Source: Zoogloea sp. (GTDB taxonomy: Bacteria; Pseudomonadota; Gammaproteobacteria; Burkholderiales; Rhodocyclaceae). From it: a DNA stretch of 64,000 bases. The notes under the pieces are model-generated. The model worked only from the letters and a program-made list of their open reading frames with translations. It was not told the DNA's origin and did no database searches. This document shows positions 1-7,990 of this stretch, piece after piece (positions within the stretch are counted from its first letter, which is position 1; each line of letters opens with the position of its first letter). The position numbers and the translations under genes are program-made. Location of the stretch: positions 1 to 64,000 of the forward strand of contig NZ_JAQUVG010000002.1 of NCBI RefSeq assembly GCF_028693495.1, given 5' to 3'.

Positions 1-3000
1 CGCGGTGCAATTCATTGCAGGCCAGGCGGTCGAGCAAATGGAACTGCACACCAACGGCAATGCCCTGCGCTTCATTCCAACGGGTGGCGCCTATATTGAC
101 ACCGGCGCAGTTCTCAGCACCGACGAGTGGATTCATATTGCCGCCAGCTACGATGCCAGCGCCGATTCCGCCAGGATTTACATCAATGGCGTGCAGGTCA
201 GTACCCGCGACAACCACCCCGACAACGTCAATCCAGACGATGCACTGAAAAGCACGCTTTCCCCCTACTACCTCGGCAAGCGGGGTGATGGCAGCTATCC
301 GCTGAACGGCGCAATTGCCGAATACCGCATCTGGAACGATGTCCGTACGGCCGCAGAAATCCGCGACAACCTGAACGCCAGCCTGCTGGGCAGCGAGGCC
401 AACCTGGTCGCCCTGTGGAAGCTCGACGAAGCCACGGGTACCACCCTCGCCGACAGCACCGCCAACAACTTTCACGGCACGCTCAACAACGGCACCTGGA
501 CCACCCGCGCGGTCAGCGGTGGGCTGAACGTCACCTACACTGAAGACGCTGCGCCGGTGGGCGTATTCAGCGGCGTGGTGGTCGATACAGTGGAAAGCGG
601 GCAGACACTCACGGCACTGACGCTCACCGTGACGAACGTGTCGGACACCACCGAGTCCCTGAGCATCAACAACGTAACCGTCCCCCTGACGACCGCCACG
701 AGTGAGCTCGCCCTGGGCACGGTCAGCGGAGAAAACGCGGGCAGCGTCACGGTGACGGGTGCAGGCAGCACCAAGACCGTCACCATCACCGGGGCAGCCC
801 TGAGTGAAGCCAATCTGCAAACGCTGATCAACGGCATCACCTACAGCAACAGCAGCCAAGCCCCCGGCACCGCGACCCCGCGTGCGGTAACGCTCACGTC
901 GCTGACCGACAGCGGTGGTGCCACGGCCAGCCTGAGCCTGGCTTCGACAGTGACCCTGGCGGCGCTGAACGATGCGCCCGTCAACACCGTCCCCACAGCC
1001 CAAATCGCCTTGCAGGACGGAACGCTGGTCTTCAGCCCGGCCAATGGCAATCCCATTTCGATTACCGATGTGGATGCCGGCACAGCGAGCGTCACGCTGA
1101 CCGCCACGAATGGCACGCTTAGCCTGAGTGGAACGAGCGGCCTCACTTTCACCACCGGTGACGGCACAGCGGACAGCACCACGAGCTTCTCGGGCAGCCT
1201 GAGCGACATCAACGGCGCGCTGGCCGGCATGTCTTTCAGCCCGACCAGCGGATTCACCGGAGCAGCGTCGCTGCAGATCACGACCAGCGACGGCGGACTG
1301 ACTGGCAGCGGTGGCGTACAGACTGACACCGACACCATCGCCATCACCGTGGATGCGGCCCCCACGGTGAGCAGCGTGGCCGTCCCCGCCAACGGCACCT
1401 ATCGGACGGGCCAGCATCTGGACTTCACGGTCAACTTCACCGAAGCCGTCACGGTGACCGGCACTCCGCGGATTGCCCTGGCCGTGGGCAGCACCGCTGC
1501 CTACGCCAGCTACCAGTCGGGCAGTGGCACCTCGGCCCTGCTGTTCCGCTATACCGTGGTCAGTGACAATCTGGACACGGATGGCATCACCGTCGGGGCG
1601 CTCGGCCTCAACGGCGGCACCCTGAAGGACGCTGCCGACAACAACGCCGTGCTCACGCTCAACAGCGTGGGCGCAACCGGCAGCGTGCGGGTGGATGCGG
1701 TGGCTCCGCCGGCGCCGGGCACGCCAGCGCTCTCTGATGCATCCGACTCCGGCTTTTCCAGCACGGACGACATCACCAACGACGCCACGCCCACCTTCAC
1801 GGGCACCGCCGAAGCCAGCAGCACGGTGACCGTGATCAGCTCGGTGGCGGGCATCCTGGGCACGGCCACCGCCGACGGTTCGGGCAACTGGAGCCATACC
1901 GTCGGTGCCGACTTGAGCGCAGGCCATCATGAGATCACTGCGACGGCGACGGATGCGGCCGGCAACACCTCGGTGGCTTCGTCGGTGTTGTCCATCAGCA
2001 TCAATACTTCCCTCCCCAGCGTGACCGCGGGTGCCACAACCCCCTTTACCGAACAAACGCCGGTTGCTGCGGCTCCGACCCTGACCGTAACGGACGCGGG
2101 TGGCGATGCCGACTGGAATGGTGGCACCCTGAAGGTGCAGATCACCGGCAATGCCGAAGCGGCCGACAGCCTGAGCCTTCCCGGCAGCGATCCCGGGGGC
2201 AGCAGCCTCTGGCTGGACGGCACCGCCCTCAAGGCCGGCAGCACCGCCATCGGCAGCGCCGATGCAGCGTCAGTCAGCGCTGGCGCAGCCTGGACCTTCA
2301 CCTTCAATACCAACGCCACCAATGCCTTGGTTCAGGGTTTGACCCGCGCCATCACGTTCAACAACACCAGCGACACGCCCAGCACGGGGCCCCGCTCCGT
2401 ATCCTTCACGGCAACGGACAACGCGGGCAACAGCGGCAGTGCGGTGCAGACCGTTTCCATCACCGCCGTCAATGATGCCCCCACCCTCAGCGGGGTGCCC
2501 GGCACGGCGCAAGGGGTGACCGCTGGCACGGCCGCCGCCCTCGCCGACTTCACCGTGGCCGACAGGGACACGGGCATCCTCACCGTCACGCTGAAGCCCA
2601 GCAACGGCACCCTGGGCGGCCTGACCGATGCCGACGCCAGCACCCCCGGCATCCAGCTCACCGGCACGGCCGCCGCCATCAACACCGCGCTGGCCGGCGC
2701 CACCTTCACCGCAGCGGGGGCTGGCGCGGCGAGTATCGCCATCCGGCTCACCGACGGCCTGATCGCCACACCGGTCACGGCCACCTACGGCCTGACAGCG
2801 GCCCCTGCGCCCTCGCCAGGCCCGGCTCCGACGCCCGCCCCCGAACCGGCTCCGACGCCCGCCCCCGAACCGGTTCCGACACCGGTTCCGACGCCGACGC
2901 CAACGCCGGTCCCCGAACCCACGCCGGTCCCCGGCATTCCGCCCCGGGACGAGTGGGCCAGCCTGCCCGACGATGACGGTGACGGCCTGCCGGAAGCGGT

Positions 3001-3610
3001 CGAGGATTTCGTCCCGGCACCCAGCGTGCCCGGGGCCGTGACCGGCGATGGCAACGGCGACGGCATCAAGGACTCGGTTCAGGTCAGCGTGGCATCCACC
3101 CCGGTGCTGCAGACTCCCACCGCGGTTTCGAACCCGGGGAGCGCACCCGATGTCTTCGTGACCCTGGTGGCCGACGCGCAGAACGGCAGGGAAGACACCA
3201 GCGACACCAACACCGCCACGGTACGTAGCGTCACCCAGCTGGACGCCCCGAGCAGTCAGCCCGCCACCATGAGCATGCCGCTGGGCCTGCTCAACTTTGT
3301 CGCCGAGGTGCAAAACCCCAGCGAGCTGGAGACCTTCAGCCTGTATCTGGATCCGGCCCTGGGGGTCAATGGCTACTGGATGCAGAATGCCTCCGGCACC
3401 TGGGTCAACCTGGCCAGCCCCGTTCATGGCGGGCAGATGGTGATCGAAGGGGGACGTCTGCGCATTGACTTCCAGTTGCAGGACGGCGGTGAGTTTGATG
3501 CGGACGGAGTTGCCGACGGGGTCATCACCGCGCCCGGCACGGTGGCCTTCATGCCCCTGTCCATCGTCGGCACCCAGCCGGATACAGGAGAGAACGACTT
3601 CTGGTTTTAA
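1..3610 (+). CDS. Large LamG/Ig-like surface protein, choice-of-anchor U domain (5' partial)
   Basis: The reading frame is open from the window edge (codons begin at base 2), so the N-terminus and any secretion signal are missing; about 1200 residues are visible. In order I see a LamG/concanavalin-like domain (visible residues ~20-165, with a WIHIAASYD strand and GAIAEYRIWN), several cadherin/Ig-like repeats rich in Thr, Ser, Gly and Asn (~170-930), a Pro-rich linker (~938-980), two calcium-loop-like motifs (DDDGDGLPEAVED and GDGNGDGIKDS), and a C-terminal block (GYWMQNASGTWVNL, then DGGEFDADGVADGVI) typical of the choice-of-anchor U domain. No sortase, PEP-CTERM or transmembrane anchor follows. 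Likely role by family: an exported adhesin or matrix protein. The ligand and export route cannot be read from this fragment. Confidence 0.8.
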   Translation, partial: AVQFIAGQAVEQMELHTNGNALRFIPTGGAYIDTGAVLSTDEWIHIAASYDASADSARIYINGVQVSTRDNHPDNVNPDDALKSTLSPYYLGKRGDGSYPLNGAIAEYRIWNDVRTAAEIRDNLNASLLGSEANLVALWKLDEATGTTLADSTANNFHGTLNNGTWTTRAVSGGLNVTYTEDAAPVGVFSGVVVDTVESGQTLTALTLTVTNVSDTTESLSINNVTVPLTTATSELALGTVSGENAGSVTVTGAGSTKTVTITGAALSEANLQTLINGITYSNSSQAPGTATPRAVTLTSLTDSGGATASLSLASTVTLAALNDAPVNTVPTAQIALQDGTLVFSPANGNPISITDVDAGTASVTLTATNGTLSLSGTSGLTFTTGDGTADSTTSFSGSLSDINGALAGMSFSPTSGFTGAASLQITTSDGGLTGSGGVQTDTDTIAITVDAAPTVSSVAVPANGTYRTGQHLDFTVNFTEAVTVTGTPRIALAVGSTAAYASYQSGSGTSALLFRYTVVSDNLDTDGITVGALGLNGGTLKDAADNNAVLTLNSVGATGSVRVDAVAPPAPGTPALSDASDSGFSSTDDITNDATPTFTGTAEASSTVTVISSVAGILGTATADGSGNWSHTVGADLSAGHHEITATATDAAGNTSVASSVLSISINTSLPSVTAGATTPFTEQTPVAAAPTLTVTDAGGDADWNGGTLKVQITGNAEAADSLSLPGSDPGGSSLWLDGTALKAGSTAIGSADAASVSAGAAWTFTFNTNATNALVQGLTRAITFNNTSDTPSTGPRSVSFTATDNAGNSGSAVQTVSITAVNDAPTLSGVPGTAQGVTAGTAAALADFTVADRDTGILTVTLKPSNGTLGGLTDADASTPGIQLTGTAAAINTALAGATFTAAGAGAASIAIRLTDGLIATPVTATYGLTAAPAPSPGPAPTPAPEPAPTPAPEPVPTPVPTPTPTPVPEPTPVPGIPPRDEWASLPDDDGDGLPEAVEDFVPAPSVPGAVTGDGNGDGIKDSVQVSVASTPVLQTPTAVSNPGSAPDVFVTLVADAQNGREDTSDTNTATVRSVTQLDAPSSQPATMSMPLGLLNFVAEVQNPSELETFSLYLDPALGVNGYWMQNASGTWVNLASPVHGGQMVIEGGRLRIDFQLQDGGEFDADGVADGVITAPGTVAFMPLSIVGTQPDTGENDFWF
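2822..2869 (+). repeat. Two perfect 24-bp tandem repeats in the Pro-rich linker
   Basis: Bases 2822-2845 and 2846-2869 are identical 24-mers encoding the octapeptide PAPTPAPE. Degenerate PVPTP/PEPTP copies continue to about 2939. The unit is a multiple of three, so copy-number change would lengthen or shorten the spacer between the Ig-like repeats and the C-terminal domain without a frameshift. Confidence 0.9.
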
Positions 3611-3850
3611 GCCCGCCCAACACCACGGAGCCAGCGCCCCACCCTGTCAGCAGCCCGCCACGCCGTCAGCAAGTACTTCACCCGTGACGGGGTAGAGCGG
3701 GTGCGGTGGCTGCAACCGCCCCCGCCTATGGCGGCCCTTTGCTGGCCTGTGTGCGGGAAGGTGACTTGGTGGTGGTCGAACAGGAACGGGCGGGCACTCC
3801 TCATCCACGCCCTGGGCAATCCGGGCAAGACTTATCGACATTACAATCGC

Positions 3851-3874
3851 TACTAATTTGTGTATTAATTAGTA
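3851..3874. promoter_or_regulatory. Palindrome 1 (TACTAA-N12-TTAGTA), putative Fic operator
   Basis: A 24-bp inverted repeat with 6-bp perfect arms TACTAA/TTAGTA, extended by one pair (C3850/G3875) and partly symmetric inside. It is one of two copies with the same arms and the same 12-bp spacing upstream of a Fic gene that carries a winged-helix domain. Inferred to be an autoregulatory operator; the sequence shows only the symmetry, duplication and position. Confidence 0.6.
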
Positions 3875-3919
3875 GTTGATTGCCACCCAAAGCAATGGAC
3901 CTTGAATACACTATGCCCC

Positions 3920-3943
3920 TACTAAAACACACATAAATTAGTA
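3920..3943. promoter_or_regulatory. Palindrome 2 (TACTAA-N12-TTAGTA) abutting the Fic start codon
   Basis: Second 24-bp copy with arms identical to palindrome 1 and a centre 69 bp downstream. Its interior resembles the reverse complement of copy 1. It ends 5 bp before the ATG at 3949, so it occupies the place where a ribosome binding site would be, and none is visible. A protein bound here would block transcription or initiation of the Fic gene. Confidence 0.6.
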
Positions 3944-3948
3944 CCCGA

Positions 3949-5301
3949 ATGAAGATTCCCATCGCGCCTCCAAACCCGACTGGTCTCCTTGCCAAGCTTC
4001 ACTCCAACAAGCTTTCTCAACTGATCGAACTGCAGGAAGCCACAACTTCCGGGCGCTACCTGCACTGGGATGAGCTTCGGCATCGGCAACCGCCAGAAGG
4101 CTTCTCCCTGGAGGAATGGTGGCTGTCGATCTGGCTGGCTCGGGCCCCTCTCCTCAAGCCATTGCCGCTGCTGGACCGCCAGGGGGGGACATTCAAGTTT
4201 GCCGTACCGGAGGCAGTGCAGATCCATTTGCACCACATCCACCGGGATGCCGCAGGCCAGATCCAGGCGCCAGCCAGCGCCCCGATCCATGAGAATCGCG
4301 AACGCTACCTGCTGCACTCATTGATCGAAGAGGCAATCACCTCCAGCCAGTTGGAGGGGGCGTCGACCACCCGGCGGGTGGCAGAAGCCATGCTGCTGGA
4401 AGGGCGCCGCCCCAAGGACCGCAGCGAGGCGATGATCTTCAACAACTACGCGGCGATGGAGCACATCCGGAGCCTGCGGGATCAGGCCATCACCCCGGAA
4501 CGCATCCTGGAGCTTCACCGGATGCTGACCGCCAGCACGTTAGACGACCCTGCCGAGGCAGGGCGCCTCCGGCAAAGCGACGAGGTGAAAGTGGTGGATA
4601 ACCGGACAGGCACGGTGCTGCACGCCCCCCCGCACTGGGCTGAACTGCCTTCACGCCTGGAGCGCCTATGTGCCTTTGCGAATGCGGACGAAGGGAGCGC
4701 TCCTTTCGTGCATCCCGTCGTAAGAGCCATCCTGTTGCACTTCATGATCGGCTACGACCACCCTTTTACGGATGGAAATGGTCGTACCGCCCGAGCGCTG
4801 TTCTACTGGGCCATGGCCCGAAGCGGCTACTGGCTGATGGAGTTTCTCTCCATCTCTCAGTTTCTGCGCCAGGCGCCGGCCCAGTACGTTACCGCCTACC
4901 TGCACACGGAAACCGATGGAGGGGACACGACCTACTTCATCCTCCACCAGCTCGGCACGATCCGTAAGTCCATCGAAGCGCTGTACGCCTACCTTGCACG
5001 CAAGACCAGCGAACAGAAAGATGCCCAGCGCCTGTTGGCTGGATCACCGGCACTTCGCGGACGACTCAACCACCGGCAGATCACACTCCTCACCCACGCC
5101 CTGCACAATCCAGGCGAGGCGTATCGAGTCAGTGCGCACCAGCAGTTTCACAGCGTGGTGTATCAAACGGCTCGAACCGACCTGCTTGAGCTGGAGGCCT
5201 TGGGCTTCCTCGACAAGTTCAAGCAAGGGCAATCCTTTGTCTTCTACGCTCCGGAGGATCTGAAAGAGCGCATTGAGCGCGCAGCAAAAGGGAGAGAGTG
5301 A
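3949..5301 (+). CDS. Fic family protein with C-terminal winged helix
   Basis: Fic enzymes transfer AMP or another phosphate-containing group to target-protein hydroxyls. The 450-residue product has the complete active-site signature HPFTDGNGRTAR with catalytic His271. A Ser-x-x-x-Glu-Gly motif at residues 132-137 (SSQLEG) matches the inhibitory helix that places a Glu against the active-site Arg, here on the N-terminal side (class II), so the enzyme is probably self-inhibited. The last ~100 residues look like a winged helix-turn-helix (RLNHRQITLLTHAL and following). Two palindromes immediately upstream suggest autorepression. No antitoxin gene adjoins it. The ATG has no visible ribosome binding site; an in-frame stop just upstream (3934) rules out a longer ATG/GTG/TTG start. 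Targets unknown. Confidence 0.9.
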   Translation: MKIPIAPPNPTGLLAKLHSNKLSQLIELQEATTSGRYLHWDELRHRQPPEGFSLEEWWLSIWLARAPLLKPLPLLDRQGGTFKFAVPEAVQIHLHHIHRDAAGQIQAPASAPIHENRERYLLHSLIEEAITSSQLEGASTTRRVAEAMLLEGRRPKDRSEAMIFNNYAAMEHIRSLRDQAITPERILELHRMLTASTLDDPAEAGRLRQSDEVKVVDNRTGTVLHAPPHWAELPSRLERLCAFANADEGSAPFVHPVVRAILLHFMIGYDHPFTDGNGRTARALFYWAMARSGYWLMEFLSISQFLRQAPAQYVTAYLHTETDGGDTTYFILHQLGTIRKSIEALYAYLARKTSEQKDAQRLLAGSPALRGRLNHRQITLLTHALHNPGEAYRVSAHQQFHSVVYQTARTDLLELEALGFLDKFKQGQSFVFYAPEDLKERIERAAKGRE

Positions 5302-5463
5302 ACGACAGGGGGGCAGACGCCCCTCCCCTCTTCCGCCTAATCCTGCCGTTTTCTGCCATGCCGCGTTTCCGGCTGGCACAATCGAGGCCTGCCCTTCGGC
5401 CGCGTGTAGCCAGACACACACCCAACAACGCAAAGCTTTGCCAGCACTGGATTTCAATACCCC

Positions 5464-6222
5464 ATGAAGATCGCCACCTGGAACGTCAACTCCCTCAAGG
5501 TCCGCCTGCCCCATGTCCTCGACTGGCTGGGCAGCGCCCAGCCGGATGCCCTGTGCCTGCAGGAGCTCAAGTGCGAGAACAAGGCCTTTCCCCTGGCCGA
5601 GATCGAGGCGGCCGGCTACCACGCGGTCTTCAACGGCCAGAAGACCTACAACGGCGTGGCCATCCTGAGCCGCCAGCCCCTGACCGATGTCACCCTCGAC
5701 ATCCCCGGTTTTGCCGACGAGCAGAAGCGCATCATCGCCGGGACCCTCGACGGGGTGCGCATCGTCTGCGGTTATTTTCCCAACGGCCAGGCAGTGGGCT
5801 CGGACAAGTTCGCCTACAAGATGGCCTGGCTGGAGGCGCTGAGCGCCTGGCTGAAGACCGAGCTGACCACCACGTCGCGGCTGGTGCTGGCCGGCGACTA
5901 CAACATCGCGCCGGAGGACCGGGATGCCCATCCGGACTGGAAGGACGAGATCCACGTCTCGGCTCCGGAACGGGAGGCCTTCCAGACGCTGCTGAATCTG
6001 GGGCTGAGCGATGCATTCCGCCTGTTCGAGCAGGAGGAACGGAGCTTCTCCTGGTGGGATTACCGGATGGGAGCCTTCCGGCGCAATTTCGGCCTGCGCA
6101 TCGACCATCTGCTGCTGTCGGCACCGCTGGTGCCCCAGTGCACGGCCTGCTACACGGACAAGGCGCCCCGCAAGCTGGAGCGTCCTTCGGACCACACACC
6201 GGTGATCGTGGAGCTGGCATGA
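5464..6222 (+). CDS. xthA: Exodeoxyribonuclease III
   Basis: A 252-residue endonuclease/exonuclease/phosphatase-fold enzyme that incises DNA at abasic sites and degrades 3' ends in base-excision repair. Visible motifs: N-terminal MKIATWNVNSLKVR, the metal-binding Glu in LCLQELKC, GDYNIAPEDRD (catalytic Asp and Asn), and C-terminal WWDYRMGAFRRNFGLRIDH followed by SDHTPV (catalytic His). Length and motifs are normal for the family. The next gene begins inside its stop codon (ATGA overlap, 6219-6222), implying co-transcription with the Crp/Fnr regulator. Confidence 0.95.
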   Translation: MKIATWNVNSLKVRLPHVLDWLGSAQPDALCLQELKCENKAFPLAEIEAAGYHAVFNGQKTYNGVAILSRQPLTDVTLDIPGFADEQKRIIAGTLDGVRIVCGYFPNGQAVGSDKFAYKMAWLEALSAWLKTELTTTSRLVLAGDYNIAPEDRDAHPDWKDEIHVSAPEREAFQTLLNLGLSDAFRLFEQEERSFSWWDYRMGAFRRNFGLRIDHLLLSAPLVPQCTACYTDKAPRKLERPSDHTPVIVELA

Positions 6223-6878
6223 CGCTTTCGGCCAACCCGCGCCTGGCGGCCCTCTACCCCATCCTGGCGGGGCTGTCCGGAGATGCAGCGGAACGCCTGG
6301 CGAAGCACACCCAGGTCGTGGACCTGCCGGCGGGGTTCACCGTCTTTGACGAGCATCAGGCCTGCCAGGGCTTTCCCTTCGTGCTGGCCGGCAGCATCCG
6401 GGTGGTAAAGGCGGCCCCCAGCGGACGGGAGCTCCCGCTCTACCGGGTCACCCCGGGCGAAACCTGCATCATCTCGTCCGCCTGCCTGCTCGGCCGGGCT
6501 CCCTACAACGCCCGCGGCGTCACCGAAACGCCCACCACCCTGCTCCTCCTGCCCATCGGGGAGTTTCAGGCGCTGCTGGGAGAGCCGCCCTTCCGGGACT
6601 TCGTGTTCCAGCTCTTCTCCGAACGCATTGCCGACCTGATGCAGCTCATCGAGGAGGTTGCCTTCCGCAAGCTCGACCAGCGCCTGGCGGCCCTGCTGCT
6701 GGGCAAGGGGCAGCGGCTGAACACCACCCACCAGCACCTGGCGGATGAACTGGGCAGCGTGCGGGAGATCGTCAGTCGCCTGCTCAAGGGCTTTGCCGAG
6801 CAGGGGCTCGTGGCCTTGTCCCGGGAGCAGGTGGAGATCCTCAACCCGGCAGGCCTGCGGCGGATTGCCACGGGCTGA
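6219..6878 (+). CDS. Crp/Fnr family transcriptional regulator
   Basis: 219 residues. An N-terminal cyclic-nucleotide-binding-like beta-barrel (~15-135) is followed by a dimerisation helix and a Crp-type winged helix (~150-215) whose recognition helix reads SVREIVSRLLK, with the E-x-x-S-R pattern used by Crp/Fnr proteins to contact DNA. There is no N-terminal four-Cys cluster, so it is not a classical [4Fe-4S] Fnr. Cys83 and Cys89 in GETCIISSACLLG recall a subfamily often paired with small DUF2892 membrane proteins, as here. The ATG at 6219 overlaps the xthA stop. A perfect palindrome 6 bp after its stop, in front of the next gene, is its likely operator. Effector unknown; redox or haem sensing is possible but unproven. 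Confidence 0.9.
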   Translation: MTLSANPRLAALYPILAGLSGDAAERLAKHTQVVDLPAGFTVFDEHQACQGFPFVLAGSIRVVKAAPSGRELPLYRVTPGETCIISSACLLGRAPYNARGVTETPTTLLLLPIGEFQALLGEPPFRDFVFQLFSERIADLMQLIEEVAFRKLDQRLAALLLGKGQRLNTTHQHLADELGSVREIVSRLLKGFAEQGLVALSREQVEILNPAGLRRIATG

Positions 6879-6884
6879 CCCCTG

Positions 6885-6934
6885 TGTAACCTGGGTTACA
6901 GACACGGTCAGCCCTGCCCTGCTGTAATGACGTC
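6885..6934 (+). promoter_or_regulatory. Crp/Fnr-type operator and -10 element, class II spacing
   Basis: TGTAACC-TG-GGTTACA (6885-6900) is a perfect 16-bp palindrome. TGTAAT at 6923-6928 matches the -10 consensus at 5 of 6 positions, giving a predicted start near 6934-6935. The palindrome centre (6892.5) then lies at about -41.5 to -42.5, the spacing of class II Crp/Fnr activation, where the activator replaces a -35 element; none is visible. The site follows a Crp/Fnr gene and precedes a DUF2892 gene, so regulation by that neighbour is the simplest reading. Confidence 0.65.
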
Positions 6935-6962
6935 ACCTGAACAGCACGCCCGGGAGGCGATC

Positions 6963-7154
6963 ATGAAAACGAACGTAGGCGGTATCGACAAGGTGTTGCG
7001 GATCGGCGGCGGGGTGGCATTGCTCGCCTGGGCGGCGCTGGGCGGGCCAATCTGGGCCTGGGTCGGCGTGGTGCCCCTGGCCACCGGCCTGACCGGTTTC
7101 TGCCCCCTCTATCCCCTGCTGGGCATGAACACCTGCCCTCTCAAGAAGGACTGA
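6963..7154 (+). CDS. DUF2892 (YgaP-type) small inner-membrane protein
   Basis: 63 residues: a short polar start (MKTNVGGIDKVLRIGGG), then two closely spaced hydrophobic segments (~15-30 and ~33-50) and a C-terminal tail with two Cys (CPLYPLLGMNTCPLKKD). This is the YgaP transmembrane/DUF2892 architecture; its biochemical role is not established, though in some proteins it is fused to rhodanese domains. The start at 6963 was chosen because GGGAGG lies 7-8 bases upstream; an in-frame start at 6927 lacks such a site. It sits under the palindromic operator and is convergent with ksgA. Confidence 0.75.
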   Translation: MKTNVGGIDKVLRIGGGVALLAWAALGGPIWAWVGVVPLATGLTGFCPLYPLLGMNTCPLKKD

Positions 7155-7182
7155 GGACGGGCCGGGGAGGCGCCTGCCGGCG

Positions 7183-7980
7183 TCAGCCCCGGGCGTCCCG
7201 GGCGGCCACGTGGTTGGCCATGGCCACGAAAGTCTCAACCCCGAGCTTTTCTCCGCGCAAACCCGGATCGAGAGCGAGGGCCTGGTAGTCCGCCTCGGAC
7301 AGGTAGTCCTTGAGGGTGTTGCGCAGGGTCTTGCGGCGCTGGCCGAAGGCTGCGGTCACGATGCGCCCCAGCAGGACCGGGTCGGTAGCGGTGCACTCGG
7401 CCACCGGGCGCGGCACCATCCGCACAATGCTGGACATGACCTTGGGTGCGGGGCGGAAGGCGCCCGGCGGCACGTCGAACACCCGGGCCATCTGGAAACG
7501 GTACTGGAGCATCACCGACAGGCGGCCGTATTCCTCGGTGCCAGGTTCGGCCACCATCCGCATCACCACTTCCTTCTGCAGCATGAAGGTCATGTCCTTC
7601 ACCTTGTCGGCGAACTCGGCCAGGTGAAAGAGGATCGGCGTGGAGATGTTGTAGGGCAGGTTGCCCACCACCCGCAGCGGCGCACCGTCGGGCACCAGGC
7701 TGGCGAAATCGAAGCGGAGGGCGTCACCCTCATGGATGCTCAGCTGCTCGGGCGGGTGCTTTTCCTTGAGCCGGGCGATCAGGTCCCGGTCGATCTCGCA
7801 CACGTGCAGGTGGTCAAGGCGGGCCATCAGGGGTTCGGTCATGGCTCCCAGACCGGGGCCGATCTCCACCATCCGGTCCCCTGTCTGGGGGCGGATGGCC
7901 TCGATGATCTTGCGGATGATGTTGGGATCGGACAGGAAGTTCTGGCCGAAGCGCTTGCGCGCCTGGTGCGGTTCAGTCAT
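7183..7980 (-). CDS. rsmA: 16S rRNA (adenine1518-N6/adenine1519-N6)-dimethyltransferase
   Basis: 265 residues; the KsgA/RsmA enzyme that dimethylates two adjacent adenines near the 3' end of 16S rRNA during late 30S assembly. The start [16 protein letters not shown] has the family's RFGQNFL signature. SAM-binding motif I is [14 protein letters not shown] and the catalytic motif is NLPYNIS; the C-terminal helical domain contains [12 protein letters not shown]. It is last in the lptD-surA-pdxA-patatin-ksgA series, 10 bp after the patatin gene, in the order seen in E. coli except for the inserted patatin gene. An upstream in-frame start at 8049 would overlap that gene and is rejected. Confidence 0.95.
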   Translation of the reverse strand: MTEPHQARKRFGQNFLSDPNIIRKIIEAIRPQTGDRMVEIGPGLGAMTEPLMARLDHLHVCEIDRDLIARLKEKHPPEQLSIHEGDALRFDFASLVPDGAPLRVVGNLPYNISTPILFHLAEFADKVKDMTFMLQKEVVMRMVAEPGTEEYGRLSVMLQYRFQMARVFDVPPGAFRPAPKVMSSIVRMVPRPVAECTATDPVLLGRIVTAAFGQRRKTLRNTLKDYLSEADYQALALDPGLRGEKLGVETFVAMANHVAARDARG

Positions 7981-7990
7981 GGATGGATCC

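Larger units (their letters stand above)
3611..3948. other. 338-bp intergenic region with Fic-gene control sequences
   Basis: The first ~220 bp are GC-rich with no supported gene. A 42-codon open frame (3728-3856) has no ribosome binding site and no recognisable similarity, and ends inside the first palindrome, so I do not call it. From about 3840 the composition turns sharply AT-rich and holds two related palindromes (3851-3874 and 3920-3943) directly before the Fic gene. TACACT at 3907-3912, between them, is a possible -10 element. No convincing terminator for the upstream adhesin gene was found. Confidence 0.6.

Noticed and set aside
3728..3856. 42-codon open frame upstream of the Fic gene
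   Set aside because: No ribosome binding site, no recognisable similarity, high Trp/Pro content, and it ends inside a palindrome.
5374..5389. TGGCAC with a GC 8 bp later upstream of xthA, resembling a sigma54 promoter
   Set aside because: The -12 box is wrong beyond the GC, no enhancer palindrome is nearby, and exonuclease III is not a typical sigma54 target.
7162..7192. CCGGGG/CCCCGG inverted repeat between the DUF2892 gene and ksgA as a terminator
   Set aside because: The loop is long, there is no T-tract, and it overlaps the ksgA stop; not convincing in such GC-rich DNA.
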